Counted from the first letter of the stretch, positions 41,801 through 51,656 are shown. The stretch: 64,000 bases of DNA from Numida meleagris (GCF_002078875.1 NC_034421.1:8888365-8952364), one strand, 5' to 3'. The notes: generated from the letters alone by a model not told the origin. A program made the numbers and translations.

Positions 41801-44800
41801 TAGCTGGACAAACCAAACCTCTCACAGAACCAACATGCTATTTTTTAATTAGTAAATCAAAAAATACAGAAAAAGAGGAGTTCCTGGGTGTGAATGTCAC
41901 AATAATTTCTTAGAGTTAAACAAGAAAGACAAGAGCTGAAAAGCATTTGGCACAGAGCTATCTGAGGGGAAAAATGAACGGGAAAACAACCACAGAGAGA
42001 ATTGTGCTAGAGAACTCAGGCCTACCATGTTGTTCATCAAGGATTGGGTGAGGCAGGTGTATTTTGAGACTATGTTTAAAGTCCTTGTTTCTACAGCTGT
42101 AGTTTCTATTTTGGTTTACAAGCATTGCCCAGTCATTCAAAGAGAAGGAAAAAAATAGTCAGATCTGCTGCTTCACAGAAAATAAAATCTGGAGCATGAT
42201 CAAATATGGGCAGAATTCAGCGTATAAGGGCTGACCACTAAGAAGGGCTGCTTGGAAAGGAAACAGGATAACCATCCTGTAGTAGCAGGCAAGTTGTTAC
42301 AGGCATGTAGAAACAGAGGCTACTGTTCCACAACCATCTCTGTCTTTGAGCCTTCCAAAGTAAACTACTGGTTGTAAAGTGTTTTGGAAGACATACCTGT
42401 TAATGTACTTCAGAAAGAACATAATGGTATAGCACAGTTGAACACATAAGTAAGGAAATTGTTAGTTACTCGGGTTACTTCATATAGTTTTTTCAGCACC
42501 CTTATTTCAATTGTGTTTGTGAACTTATGTGATTTATACATTTTGATGTACTTAAAAAATTGTTCATATGCTTGACTTGCAGGATTAAAATTTAGGCCAA
42601 CAAAGGATGCTGAAGATGTTTGGAGTGGTACCACTAGCCTACTTCTCTTCATTGCGTACTTAAAGCTTCCAGCTTCAAGTAGATAGAGAGAAGGGTGTAC
42701 TCGTCTTTTTTTTTCTCTAAGCTTATTGCAGAGGAGAGCTTACAGATGATAAGCGATGCTGGCTTAGTCCATTCACAGCTGTTGCAGAACTCAAAGTAAA
42801 TCAAACCTTGAGCTCTCCAAAGTCTAAAGATAAACAGAAGATAGTTTTTAATGTAATTAATACAAATTTTAGAGAATGTAGTGAGTTTGTAATGTAATAG
42901 TTGTTGTACAAGAATCATACCCCTGTTTCTTCTCAGACTGGGAAGAATTATTTCACCTCATCACACTAATAATTGCTTCAATCAATTGATGGTATGTCAA
43001 AGATGTATTTTTTGGCAGTTGGTTTCAGATTTGTTTGCTGGTGCTCTTATCACTAACAAATGTAGCAGATGGCTGTGATACTAGAAAGGAGAATTCTTTT
43101 CTACGATTTTGAATGAGAAGTCCAAGAAATAACCCTAGCGCAGAAAACAAAGCTTGGAACGAGTCTATTTGCTGAAAGAAATTTGTTAATAATTATTTCT
43201 ATTCGTTTCATTTTATGTTGGCAGTAGAGAAGGATTCAGAGTGGAAGATTCTGAAATCATCAGACATGGAAATAAGGAGTATCTTGATACTAATTAACAC
43301 CTGGTTATGTTAGTATAACCAGACGCTGCCGGTCTTCAAAGGAATTCTGTTAAGTTCTTATGTATTTCCCTTCATAGAAAGATTTAAAATGTTTGCCAGT
43401 GCCATATAAGAAAATCCAGTTTAAGCTAACAGCAGTACTGAGGGACATATTTTTCCAGTTTGTTTATAAAATACACACTTTTTCTAAGGAGGAACTCGGT
43501 GATGACAGTTCATTAGCATTTTGCAGGTGTTTGCTTTTGTCTTTCAGAGGACTAGAAATTCATGTTTTTCATATATGCGATTTTAATGAAAATTGATCCA
43601 GACTGCAAAATTCAGATACATGGAATGAGTTTATTCAGGAGCCATTCACATCTCCTGAGTGCCAGCTGATGGGAATGTTTCAATACTTTGATATGGGAGA
43701 TAGTCTCTTTGCTTTTCCTTCATCAATTTTATCACCATAAAGAATTAAAGCATTTTTTTTCTATCATAGAGTATCTTTTTAGTGTTATGTGTCCTGCCTT
43801 CCATGTTAGCACCAGCCTAATGTGGCAGACTGCAGTTAAAAAGGCACACTGTGCTAAGCATTGTTTTCTGTGCTTTAGTAGTATATTTTAGTATATTTTC
43901 TGTGTGTTAGTATGTGTGTAACTGCTAGGATGCTTTGGTATAAAATCTTAAAAATGCAATTAATCCTATTGATTTATAGTTATTGGATGTATGTAAATAA
44001 TAGATGGTGATTGCTGACATCTGTAAGGAGTGGATTTGTTGAAGCAGTAAATTCAGGCAGAAGAGAAAAGGTTTCTGTATTGCTAAGAAGAGATGCTTGT
44101 TTATTCCTTGGCAGATTTAAGAAATGTCACAATGCTATAGTGTACTTTCTGTTATTGTTATAAGGTCTTTTAAAAGGTAATATACTTGTGTGGGTATATT
44201 TAATGATACCATAGACTCTGTATGAAGAAAAATAGTAATTTACATGACTAAGTTTGCAAATGTGGGTAAGAATTGAGACATTTTAGTGTGTTGTGTTTGA
44301 CTGCAGTCTGGGAAACCTGATTTACAGCTTTTTTGTTTCTGTATAGAATTTGGTTTTCATAGATCTTACTCATTTGAAACAACTCAGTTTATACAGTGTC
44401 TCACAGACTGGTCGTCAGTGGATCTACGTAATCCTAAGTTCACTGCAACGTACGCTAATACTCATCACTCCTTTGTTTGCATTGGTTTAGACTGGGCATT
44501 TGTTAATAACTCTTTTTCTCTTGAGCACACTACCAGGTTCAGACTGTAGAATTAAATGTGTAGAAATTCAGGTATCTTCTTGCTGGTGCTGTGAGCTGAG
44601 TTTCTAAGCCTTCTGTTCCAGAAAAATGCAACAGAAAAGGAAAGAACAAATGTTTACATTAAAATTTGTGTAACCATAGAAGATTCTAAAAGAGTCAGAT
44701 GTCGCAGTATTTAGCCATTGTATCCCATCCTTTTTCTTTTCTAAGGGTTTTGCGGCCATCCAGCCTCTTTCCATGGTTCTGAGCCCTTGTTATCTTGCAA

Positions 44801-45065
44801 GTTGACCAGTCCTGCTGCCTCCTTAGAACAGCTCAATCCTTTAAAATACAGTTTCTGTCTCCCACCTATTGCCTACCTGGAAACTCTAATGCTACCTGCT
44901 ACCATCAATCTGAAGACTATATTTTTAAGGAGGTGGATCAGCAGCAATGACCAGATTGAGTGCTCTGTTAATGATCTTTCTATGTTGATCTGTCACGTAT
45001 ATGTCAATTGCTTTCCTGGTTTAAGCTTTCTGGAATGCAATTCACTGTATTCAAGATATAATAAA
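14740..45065 (+). CDS. VWA3A: VWA3A, von Willebrand factor A domain-containing 3A (gene span)
   Basis: The assembled exons give a protein of roughly 1,160-1,240 residues, close to the human length of about 1,180. Numbered from the ATG at 16371, it has three repeated units. Each has a Y-x-x-R-I-x-W-L motif (W75, W417, W872), a VWA-like domain starting with an Asp 22 residues later (D97, D439, D894) and a closing G-R-Y/F-H (241, 604, 1038). The third domain has a full MIDAS: DTSGS 894-898, T965 and D988. The first two read DVSDL and DMSVA and probably bind metal poorly or not at all. There is no signal peptide or membrane helix, so it is probably intracellular. The function is poorly known; an X-box-like promoter site suggests ciliated cells. 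Splice phases hold at every junction from 16362 to 41360. The N-terminus and last exon are unresolved. Confidence 0.9.
14948..15361 (-). mobile_element. CR1 LINE fragment, 3' end
   Basis: On the plus strand it begins with the reversed tail (aatcatagaata, from repeated attctatg) and runs through the conserved CR1 3' region, including gtgcaacttaaggccagtcc and cagttccctcagccactcc. It is 5'-truncated and carries many stops. It lies in the VWA3A intron between the candidate first and second coding exons. Confidence 0.85.
15827..15897 (+). CDS. VWA3A: VWA3A coding exon (EDDIYPF...)
   Basis: The frame [14 protein letters not shown] continues to a donor (gtg|gtaaat) at 15898 and joins the next exon in phase 0 without a stop. 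There are two tandem acceptors: AG at 15820-15821 and AG at 15825-15826. The second fits the candidate upstream exon. Acidic, soluble sequence. Confidence 0.6.
16362..16486 (+). CDS. VWA3A: VWA3A exon, first EWL motif
   Basis: Acceptor ttatag, donor gtaagt at 16487. It codes for [11 protein letters not shown] and then [18 protein letters not shown], the first of three E/D-W-L motifs that precede the VWA units. The Met at 16371 is a possible alternative start. Confidence 0.85.
16565..16639 (+). CDS. VWA3A: VWA3A exon (residues 39-64)
   Basis: Acceptor ttccag, donor gtaagt at 16640. The acidic linker [20 protein letters not shown] joins the previous exon through a split Leu codon. Confidence 0.85.
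16773..17918 (-). mobile_element. CR1 LINE, 5'-truncated, reverse-transcriptase remnant
   Basis: This is the largest CR1 in the window, lying antisense in VWA3A intron 3. The plus strand opens with the reversed tail (tcatagaatcatc). On the minus strand the fragments [18 protein letters not shown] (about 17750-17700) and [19 protein letters not shown] (17330-17270) are reverse-transcriptase signatures. The catalytic FADD is FADY here, and frameshifts separate the frames, so it is dead. Confidence 0.93.
18397..18451 (+). CDS. VWA3A: VWA3A exon, first YxxRIxWL motif
   Basis: Acceptor tgtcag, donor gtaact. It codes for [18 protein letters not shown], the helix that leads into the first VWA unit (W75). 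Ends in phase 0. Confidence 0.88.
19093..19191 (+). CDS. VWA3A: VWA3A exon, start of VWA unit 1
   Basis: Acceptor ttttttaag, donor gtaagt. It codes for [20 protein letters not shown]. The beta-1 strand is followed by DVSDL, where a MIDAS would read D-x-S-x-S; the final Ser is Leu. Confidence 0.92.
20190..20296 (+). CDS. VWA3A: VWA3A exon, VWA unit 1
   Basis: Acceptor tattag, donor gtaagt at 20297. It codes for [20 protein letters not shown], the second strand of the VWA fold, and leaves in phase 2. Confidence 0.9.
20563..20688 (+). CDS. VWA3A: VWA3A exon, VWA unit 1
   Basis: Acceptor ccctag. It codes for a segment with [20 protein letters not shown], equivalent to the MIDAS Thr loop (G-G-x-N-L-L). 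The donor at 20689 (ctg|gtaagt) was chosen over an inner gtaatt at 20669 because only it keeps the frame into the next exon (S-C-P-D-Q). Confidence 0.9.
21079..21187 (+). CDS. VWA3A: VWA3A exon, VWA unit 1
   Basis: Acceptor aaatcag, donor gtaagt at 21188. It codes for [20 protein letters not shown] followed by the strand [10 protein letters not shown]. Ends in phase 0. Confidence 0.92.
21188..22370 (+). other. VWA3A: VWA3A intron 8, purine-rich with antisense ORF
   Basis: The plus strand is purine-rich over about 21480-22030, and the minus strand has an open frame of 174 codons (21603-22127). No domain, transposon signature or splice site is recognised. See findings. Confidence 0.5.
22371..22436 (+). 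CDS. VWA3A: VWA3A exon, end of VWA unit 1
   Basis: Acceptor atgtag, donor gtaggt. It codes for [17 protein letters not shown], the closing motif of the first unit (G241-R-Y-H-C). Confidence 0.92.
22914..23039 (+). CDS. VWA3A: VWA3A exon, linker
   Basis: Acceptor ctgtacag, donor gtaggt. A polar helical linker with [20 protein letters not shown]. The 126 bp exon is in phase 0 at both ends, so it could be skipped without a frameshift. Confidence 0.88.
24124..24262 (+). CDS. VWA3A: VWA3A exon, second DWL motif
   Basis: Acceptor ttttag, donor gtagca at 24263. A Pro-rich linker leads into [10 protein letters not shown], the second E/D-W-L motif, completed by the next exon. Confidence 0.9.
24352..24455 (+). 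CDS. VWA3A: VWA3A exon with GC donor
   Basis: Acceptor tatag. It codes for [17 protein letters not shown] and [11 protein letters not shown], the most conserved stretch of the middle region. The donor is GC (gag|gcaagt, 24456-24457). Reading on in frame gives Trp/Phe-rich intronic sequence; the GC site joins the next exon in phase 0 as [10 protein letters not shown]. Confidence 0.92.
24758..24838 (+). CDS. VWA3A: VWA3A exon ([11 protein letters not shown])
   Basis: Acceptor ttctag, donor gtgggt. It codes for [19 protein letters not shown], conserved in the family. In phase 0 at both ends. Confidence 0.93.
24839..26930 (+). other. VWA3A: VWA3A intron 13
   Basis: About 2.1 kb with several short ORFs but no recognisable repeat or splice-bounded frame. 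I see nothing functional. Confidence 0.7.
26931..27025 (+). CDS. VWA3A: VWA3A exon, second YxxRIxWL motif
   Basis: Acceptor ctgcag, donor gtattg. It codes for [19 protein letters not shown], the equivalent of W75 in unit 1. Leaves in phase 2. Confidence 0.92.
28277..28396 (+). CDS. VWA3A: VWA3A exon, start of VWA unit 2
   Basis: Acceptor gtacag, donor gtaagc. It codes for [16 protein letters not shown] and the helix [16 protein letters not shown]. The MIDAS position reads DMSVA (439-443), with Ala in place of the last Ser. Confidence 0.93.
29277..29351 (+). CDS. VWA3A: VWA3A exon, VWA unit 2
   Basis: Acceptor aaaag, donor gtagga. It codes for [20 protein letters not shown]. It joins the previous exon through a split Ala codon. 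Confidence 0.9.
30058..30202 (+). CDS. VWA3A: VWA3A exon, VWA unit 2
   Basis: Acceptor acttag, donor gtgagt. It codes for a segment including [19 protein letters not shown] (the Thr-loop equivalent G-S-R-N) and [13 protein letters not shown], where the MIDAS Asp of a normal domain (L-L-T-D-G) is Thr. Confidence 0.92.
31155..31353 (+). CDS. VWA3A: VWA3A exon, end of VWA unit 2
   Basis: At 199 bp this is the longest exon. Acceptor ttgtag, donor gtatgt. It holds [20 protein letters not shown] and the closing motif GRFHWFG (604-610). Leaves in phase 1. Confidence 0.94.
31732..31802 (+). CDS. VWA3A: VWA3A exon (IFESDDI)
   Basis: Acceptor atcag, donor gtatgc. It codes for [20 protein letters not shown], a helical tail that follows the closing motif of unit 2. 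Confidence 0.92.
32773..32928 (+). CDS. VWA3A: VWA3A exon, basic linker
   Basis: Acceptor tttcag, donor gtttga. A low-complexity, Lys/Pro/Ser-rich linker ([17 protein letters not shown]). Such loops diverge quickly. In phase 0 at both ends. Confidence 0.88.
33787..33877 (+). CDS. VWA3A: VWA3A exon, linker
   Basis: Acceptor ttatag, donor gtctgt (weak). It codes for [15 protein letters not shown]. Frame and length suit the linker between units 2 and 3. Confidence 0.8.
34944..35054 (+). CDS. VWA3A: VWA3A exon, linker
   Basis: Acceptor ttgtag, donor gtatgt. A basic stretch (RRKCKSRKQ) is followed by [13 protein letters not shown], conserved in the family. Confidence 0.87.
35536..35633 (+). CDS. 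VWA3A: VWA3A exon, linker
   Basis: Acceptor gctag, donor gtattt. It codes for [19 protein letters not shown] and ends in CSSKE, which the next exon completes to SKEWL. Confidence 0.88.
35785..35937 (+). CDS. VWA3A: VWA3A exon, third EWL motif
   Basis: Acceptor actag, donor gtaaga. It codes for [20 protein letters not shown] and [13 protein letters not shown]. The W-L...K-K-L-x-L pattern repeats the earlier motifs. Confidence 0.93.
36600..36708 (+). CDS. VWA3A: VWA3A exon, third YxxRIxWL motif
   Basis: Acceptor tttcag, donor gtattg. It codes for [20 protein letters not shown] (W872), the helix that precedes unit 3. Confidence 0.93.
37307..37451 (+). CDS. VWA3A: VWA3A exon, VWA unit 3 MIDAS
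   Basis: Acceptor gtgcag, donor gtatga. It codes for [20 protein letters not shown] and then SMD: an intact D-T-S-G-S metal site (894-898). Confidence 0.96.
37782..37926 (+). CDS. VWA3A: VWA3A exon, VWA unit 3
   Basis: Acceptor cccaag, donor gtcagt. It codes for [20 protein letters not shown] and [11 protein letters not shown], with the MIDAS Thr (T965). Confidence 0.95.
38331..38482 (+). CDS. VWA3A: VWA3A exon, VWA unit 3
   Basis: Acceptor ttttag, donor gtatgt. It codes for [14 protein letters not shown], with the MIDAS Asp (D988), and for [13 protein letters not shown]. Confidence 0.96.
39119..39245 (+). CDS. VWA3A: VWA3A exon, end of VWA unit 3
   Basis: Acceptor aacag, donor gtatgt. It codes for [20 protein letters not shown], the closing motif of unit 3. 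Confidence 0.95.
39818..39915 (+). CDS. VWA3A: VWA3A exon (post-VWA3 helix)
   Basis: Acceptor ttcag, donor gtgagt. It codes for [20 protein letters not shown] and QAKSLR, conserved after the last VWA unit. Confidence 0.93.
39916..41296 (+). other. VWA3A: VWA3A intron 30, pyrimidine-rich
   Basis: Over about 40320-40860 the plus strand is strongly T/C-rich. A Lys/Glu-rich minus-strand frame there is a composition artefact. No repeat family is recognised. Confidence 0.6.
41297..41360 (+). CDS. VWA3A: VWA3A exon (LLLQKWN)
   Basis: Acceptor aaacag, donor gtaaat. It codes for [20 protein letters not shown] and ends in Gln, phase 0, without a stop codon. At least one more exon is needed. Confidence 0.8.
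43378..43596 (+). CDS. VWA3A: VWA3A last exon, candidate A
   Basis: Acceptor ttcatag is followed in phase 0 by [16 protein letters not shown] and 56 further codons to a TGA at 43594-43596. It is the nearest phase-compatible frame after 41360. Homology is not established, and two alternatives downstream compete (44347-44490 and 44746-44805). Confidence 0.3.
   Translation, partial: KDLKCLPVPYKKIQFKLTAVLRDIFFQFVYKIHTFSKEELGDDSSLAFCRCLLLSFRGLEIHVFHICDFNEN
44746..44805 (+). CDS. VWA3A: VWA3A last exon, candidate B
   Basis: A strong polypyrimidine tract (ctttttcttttctaag) is followed by 19 codons in phase 0 ([14 protein letters not shown]...) and a TGA. The next AATAAA is 255 bp downstream. The resulting protein length is about that of human VWA3A. 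Not verified. Confidence 0.3.
   Translation, partial: GFAAIQPLSMVLSPCYLAS
45060..45065 (+). terminator. VWA3A: poly(A) signal, probable VWA3A
   Basis: AATAAA in the context tataataaaaga is the first canonical plus-strand signal after the candidate last exons. It fits the 3' end of VWA3A; use is inferred. Confidence 0.45.
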
Positions 45066-48000
45066 AGAGTTTTATAATTGAGAAATCTGTATACTTTTCC
45101 GCCAGCTTGTTTATAAGTCCTGTATTTTCTGTGGTTCACAGAGTATTCTGATTTATATGCAGCGAATTAAAGGCACACAGCTAAACCAGTTGCTAACTTG
45201 ATGTATTCAACCCCCTATCAGAAGATTACCAATTCTTGCTGCAATCTTTGTGTGAGTACAGATGTTCATATCGGCTTAGTAGGGGCGGGCAGTTCAGGAA
45301 CTCTTTGTGTTTTAACCATACCTGCCTTAGGGGAAAACAGGATACAGAAGAAAGCTGGGACAGCTTGGAACAGCAACAAATTCCTTCATCTAAATATGTC
45401 TGAATTTGAGTCAACACCAGGAAGTTCCTGCGTCTTCTAATGAAGAAATTGGCAGTAAGTATGTGTTGGGCTGTGTCCTATGGAATTTTGTTCAGTAAGA
45501 ATTTCTTCATACTTGGTAAGCATATTATCTACTATTGATGTTGATCTAGATCTCAAACCACGAAGTTCCAAGATTTTAGGCACCCAAAAAGTGTTAGTAC
45601 AGCTAACAAGAACTTTCTCTCAATCGTTTTAATGGATCTCAACCAGTTAGACATACGTAGGATACTTTTCATTCCATTAAACTGAAGTCTTTTGTGAAAC
45701 AATCTCAAACATATTTAATAAGTATCTGATTTCTGAATAGTTTTGAGAGACAGAAGAAGAAAAATCCAGTTCCAGAAACCTTCTAGCATCAGGAAATATC
45801 TTATGCTTTCACCTGTGTCTGTTGTAAGAAGTTGAATCTAGGTTGTAGGTAACTATGCTGATTATAGTAATGAAACTGCAGTACAAAGAAACTGATGATC
45901 TCTGTCTCCTATCATGTAAGACTTCATCATTTAGAATCTTAAATTCTGCACAGAATTCGACAGGTAAAATGGGAAGACATAAACTACAAGTTCATATGCT
46001 TTTGGTGAATAGGGGCTGCCTCTATCATTGTGACCGCAGTAGCATGAAGGATCTTTATTTCACAGTTATTTTTCTATCAATTAAAAGGTTGATGTCTTTT
46101 AGAGGGTGTTTCCTTCTTCCTTTCCTGCTTGGGAAGTTCTTCAGATTAGGTTACGATTTCTAAGTTAATAATAATAGAGATGAATAGAATTTTGTAAATG
46201 AAATTTAGTTGAAATTAGGACAAGATTTTAAAAGGCACTGGTACTTCTCTCTTCCAGTGTAATGACAGAGAGCCTGTGAATTAAAAGGAGACCTATTAAG
46301 GTTTGACTCCAATAACCTTTTTTTAAAATCCGTATATTTACATATTTCCTTTGTTTTTCAGTTTTATCTGTGACTTCTATATCTAAGAAGGCAAGCTGTC
46401 ATCCCTGTTCTTAAATGGAAACATGCCTTTGTTCAGTACAATGAAGTATTTTTATTTATTATTTATTTTGTACTGCTTTCCTTGAAATGTTGTAAAACTG
46501 TCCCCTTTTCTAACACCTTGGAACTCATAAAGGGAATGTTCATTACTGCTATTACAAGGTGCTTGGTTTCTTTCTGTAATTTCACCCCAACTTGGCAATG
46601 CAGTTTCTCAGTTACCATTTCATTTGGCCTGTAAATCAGTCTGTCTCTGTAGCATGCAATGCAACCACAAATGCAAACTAAATGAGAGCCTAACCTGAAA
46701 AGCACTTTGTATGGCACGTTCCAAGGCTGTACTTTGTAGTACTTATGCATGCTTTGTTCCTTCCAAGAGGAAATGGTGAAATATAGTGAAATATACAGAA
46801 TCATAATACAAGTAAATACACAGACGCAGGAAAAAGGAGGGGATAGAGTGAGAATGCTTATGTATGCTAATAAAGAACTGAGGGGTTTTAAAAGAATCTG
46901 AGAGCTCAGGGTTACAGCTCACTGTCTGATGCTTAAACTAGAAAACCTTAATTTTTCAAACTTTAAGAGAAAGATGTTTAAGGGATTAGATATGCTTGTT
47001 TCTAGAAATACTGTATCCAATGGTATCAAAAAGAAAAAGCCAAGTGAGAGAACATGGAAAAAAAACAGAGCATAGTATTATATCTTTAAGCAGTACATGT
47101 GTGACTGTATTCAGTTGTTATACAGAAATCTATAATTGCATTTTTATCTTATTATACAGGAAAAAATGTCTTTACAAAAGGCAAGTGATTGAAATGCACA
47201 GTGGTGAATGCTGATATCTTTTTGCCTAACAAAAAATCAGAAGGAACTTGCTGCCCAAAGGTTCTTAGTTTAATCCTAGCATACCATTGTTCTTCTGCTG
47301 TGTTAGGTGCAGAAAATACGCCTTCTGTGTAATAATGGGAATAAGAATCTGCGTATGTTTCTTATGGCATGAAATTACAGCATGAAATTATAGGTAAGTT
47401 GTTAGCCTCTGTATCTTACTTTTCTAAATTAGCAAGGACTGGGAAGAATGCTGTGCTGTCCTGCAGCATTTAATGTGTCATTTGAATGATGCATACTTTA
47501 GGTGTACATCAACATCTGTTGTTGCATTAATACTGTGTCTGTTTCAAGTGCTTTAGAAACAGTAAACATGCAAATGTTTTCTCTTCCTATTGAAAATGAC
47601 AGTTTTCCTGACAGTTTTAGTTAGGGCTGAAAAACACCAAGCACTTTAACTCCTGTTTGCAGTACATAAAACTGACGAGGAATGGCCATGTCTTTAAGTT
47701 ACCAGAATCTTTCAGAATTTCAGATCTTCAAACTCTCCATAAGAACTTTTTATTTTTTTTATTGTATAGAAGGAATTTAAGGTCAAATGGCGTAGATTAA
47801 GTGGTCAATTAAAACTATTTTAATTTTAATACACTTTCTTTATATTAAATTTTATAATGTTACATATTTAAAGACTAGTTTCTGAAACTAAAGGAAGTGA
47901 TGTGAAATATGTTATCCAAGTACCAGTCCTGAAGAGTTGTACCTTTTTCTTTGATTACCTCTCAGCCAACTGAAGCAAACTATTACTTCCAAGTTTTTGT

Positions 48001-51000
48001 AAGCCACAGTACCCAGGCTGTTTCTAAACTTGTCTCCTTTCTAGCTCGGACAGGAACACCTCTTCATTTTTGTTTTACTTGTAAACAGACAGCCCAACAG
48101 CTCATAAAAATAAGCTGTTGAAGTGGCTTATCTCATGTCTCAAGGCTTGGTATACCAAAGCAATGAGCAACTTCTATAGATTGACTGCAGTCCTTTAATG
48201 TTAGTCTCTTAATCCTTCCATGTTTTAGTCCCTGGTTACTCTGTAAAATCACAGAGACTCTGTAGGTCTCCTAGCTCCCTGGCTTGAGTGAATACCATCA
48301 CTTCATGCTGATTTCATGCTGGGAGAAGATCGAGACAGGTGTAATATCCTCATACTCTGTTTCCCACAAAGAACTTGAGTCACTTGAACCCAACCAAAGT
48401 CAGCGGTGGAGCATTTAAACCAGACAGCAATTTATAGTATCAGTGATGGCCACAAACATGCAGGTTCCTGGGTCACTCCTGATGCAATCAGCCTTTGCTC
48501 CAATATACACCCTCCTTCTGCCAGCTATCCTCTTTGCTCATCACAGCTTTTGATCTGATTATAGTAAAAACAAATAAGATGGAAAAGAACAACAAGTGAG
48601 GTTTTCTGACAGCTCTCTAAACTGGCTAGACTTCTGAGGCTGTCTCATGGTGTGAAGGCAATTTCCCTAGTTCGTCGTTCTCATACATATTAGGACATAG
48701 GCAGACAAGATCAGGTCTGCATCTGGTTTCAGTATAGTGCCCCATGCTCATCTTAAAATGTTGTTCTCCCTTGACTCATCTCCTTTTTCTCCCTTCTGTC
48801 TCTTTAATTGTTTTCAGAACATGACCTAAGGAAGATGACCACCCGTAACTGTTTTATAATTGTATCAAGCTCTCCTTTCTCTGGACAATCTCAGTAACCA
48901 CTTTAGGTGAGCAACTCACTTGCCCACTTCACACTTTCATGTCTCACTCCTGTTTTCTTGCCTTAGCTTGGACATTTCCAGCTCAATGTAGCTGTAAGAG
49001 AGAGCTTAATCTGTTAAGCTTTTCTGCTGTTCTGCCCTTGGGCACTCCAGAACATGTAATCCTGCCTATGACTCAGGACAAACATCCGGCTGTCACATTA
49101 ATTCAGACTTATGTCTAGTTCTTCACACTTAGGTTACATCTCTGTTAAAGGCTCCTTTCTGTGTAATAACTTCCGCACAATTAAAAACTCTCATTCAGGT
49201 TCCTGTTATTTCACAGCCAGAGCGCTAACTCCCTTCCTATGGCCCAAAAATGCAATTCTGCCTTGCTCACAGTTAACTAGCATGTTCCTTTCTAGAGTGG
49301 TCTTCCTGTCCCGTCACTCTTTATATCCTTTTGATGACCTTTCATCTTCAATTACATAATAATAATCTATCGCTTCCACTTTTCTGATCTGTCCTAATGG
49401 TTGATATCTGGCATTCCAGATGGTGAATGGACCTCAGATTGACCCAAGTCATCACCTTAAAACTCCATTGCAAATCCTACAGTAAAGACATGGACAGAGA
49501 CCATTGTCAACTATGACAACCACTAGGCTCTCTCCTCTCTCTAGCATCTCTTCTTATATCATTAAAAAATAGATTCACCCATGTGGGATTTGATGTATCT
49601 ATTTCTAAAGGAGTTGCCAGAGCATATGTCCTTTGTGATTTACCTTTTCAACTAGAGGAAATAATGTGCAATTGTGTCTATAATACAACCATTTTCAATC
49701 TGATAGCTGTGAGGTTGTGTGTGAGGGTCACCTTCCTTTTTTTTTAAGCTTATGAATATTTTATTTCCTTCTTTAAAACATTTATTTCTGACTTTATGAA
49801 TTGTCTTTTCTTGCACCTCAAATGATGAACTGAAGATTGTAGTTGATATATAAATTTATAAGTAGATTTGTTTTCTGTATTCAGAACTGTGATATGAAAC
49901 AATAATGGCCTGAGACATGACTCCTCCAGAGGAAGACAGTTTGACAGTAGACAAAAACAAAAATGCCTGGGCCTCAAGGTAGAGTACAAAGACAACTCTT
50001 AGCTTATTCTCTCCAGTCTGGTGTTCTGTTTCTACTATGCTTTTAAAGTGACCTATTGCATTATTTCCTCTTCATTTTTGGTGACAAATAGCCCAGGGTA
50101 GGGTGAAAACTCAAGCGTTACAAGGAAAATAAACTATGTATCCTTTTAACAATACCACATCTCTCTGTGGTCCAGTGCTCAGCGCTGGTGCCCACACCAC
50201 CAGGTGGGAACAGTCCTGGAGACATGCAGCATCTTGTCTCAACCAGACCCTGAATCCTACTCACTCAATTCAGGTATATCTGTGGTCCTATCAGCACGCA
50301 ATTTAAAGTCATCTTGCGTAAGTGTACTAGATTCCTCTATGAAACAGTGCAATTACCTTTCAACATTGCTTTACAGACTGGATGTGAGTAATGTTTTGAT
50401 AAACCATCATGATACTTCAGAAATGTGAACTGTCTCTGTAAACGAACTAGCAAACTTTCTGACACCTTCCTGTTGTGTTCCTTCCTGTTGAATTTTCTGC
50501 AGTCGTCTCCTAGAAGTACCACCTGTTTTGCTTATTTCTGTCTTCCTGTATGAACTATGGGTGGTTACAGGAGAAAAAGTAGGAACACTGTATGAGCTGT
50601 CATTCCATACCAGAAGTACTAATGCAGCAGTATTTCTCGTTGTAATTTTAGCTTCTGTTTCTTTTAACAAGACTTAGCAGGACTTAGTGAATAAAATACG
50701 ACCACCCCTATTCTTCATTAAGATTGAAAATAAGATTGAGGTACAGAATAGCAGTTCTGGAAGCTCTTCTGAGATGTCTCCTTCTGGCTAAAGAGGAACC
50801 CAAAGTCAAATTGAAGTACCCCTGGTTGATTTTCACCAAGCAGTACTGACCAGCTGCTGTGACTTGTGTAGTTCCTTAGTAGTCCCAGAATTGATGGAAT
50901 TTGTCTTTCTCAGAATGGTAAAATCTGTCAGTGCTGTGGCCAGCTCGTCAGAGGGAATTTTGTATTCCTGAGGATTTTACTCTGATGTGGGTTTGTCACT

Positions 51001-51656
51001 CATTTTGCTATCTGAGAAGTGCAAATTTACTTGACAGGTTAGAATATTCTAATGCAGACTACAAGGACTGAAATGCATACATATTATACTGGAACGTGTT
51101 TGCCTAGGTGTCAGTCTGTGTGCTTGTGAACACATGACCGTTAAATTGTATTTAAATTACGAAGTCCCCTATGAATTTGAAATATTCCCAAAATGCCAAC
51201 ATTTAAAATAGAAGTAATTTATATTTAGATTTGGGAGTGTTCCTTTAGCATTATAACTACAGCAGCCTAGTTTTAGACACACCCATTTTAAAATGTTGGT
51301 TTTGATTTCTCATTGTTTAAAATGTCGTGTGTTTTAAAAGTGCTTTAAAATCTCAGAATCAGAGAACTTCCATGATAATTAATCATTTAATACTAATTTT
51401 AAATGCATTATTTAAGTGTAAATCTCCTTTCCCTGTTCTGTTGTGTACTAGGTAGTTTGTTGCCTGTACTTCACTCATATTGGAAATGGGAGAGTAACTC
51501 TTGTGCCTTCAGAATTGGATTGGAGATGAAGATAGAAAAATCAAGATGAAAGAACTTATTTCTTCTCTCTATCCAAATTTAGATTGAAAACTCTAGGTGG
51601 AAGGGAAATGTACTTCATTTCAATCTGCTATTAGTTGAGAGAGATCCTACCAAAGT
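45066..51656. other. intergenic, VWA3A to SDR42E2, first part
   Basis: There are 6.6 kb without a convincing gene, splice-bounded frame or recognised transposon. AT-rich in general, but from about 48000 to 49560 the plus strand is C/T-rich. ORFs here are under 115 codons and resemble chance frames. Confidence 0.65.

Noticed and set aside
44347..44490. Third candidate VWA3A last exon
   Set aside because: It is phase-compatible, but it encodes a hydrophobic tail unlike the soluble protein; kept only as an alternative in the findings.
46258..46284. Nine-codon terminal exon for VWA3A (CNDREPVN, stop)
   Set aside because: The acceptor is good, but it is too short to assess and lies beyond the AATAAA at 45060.
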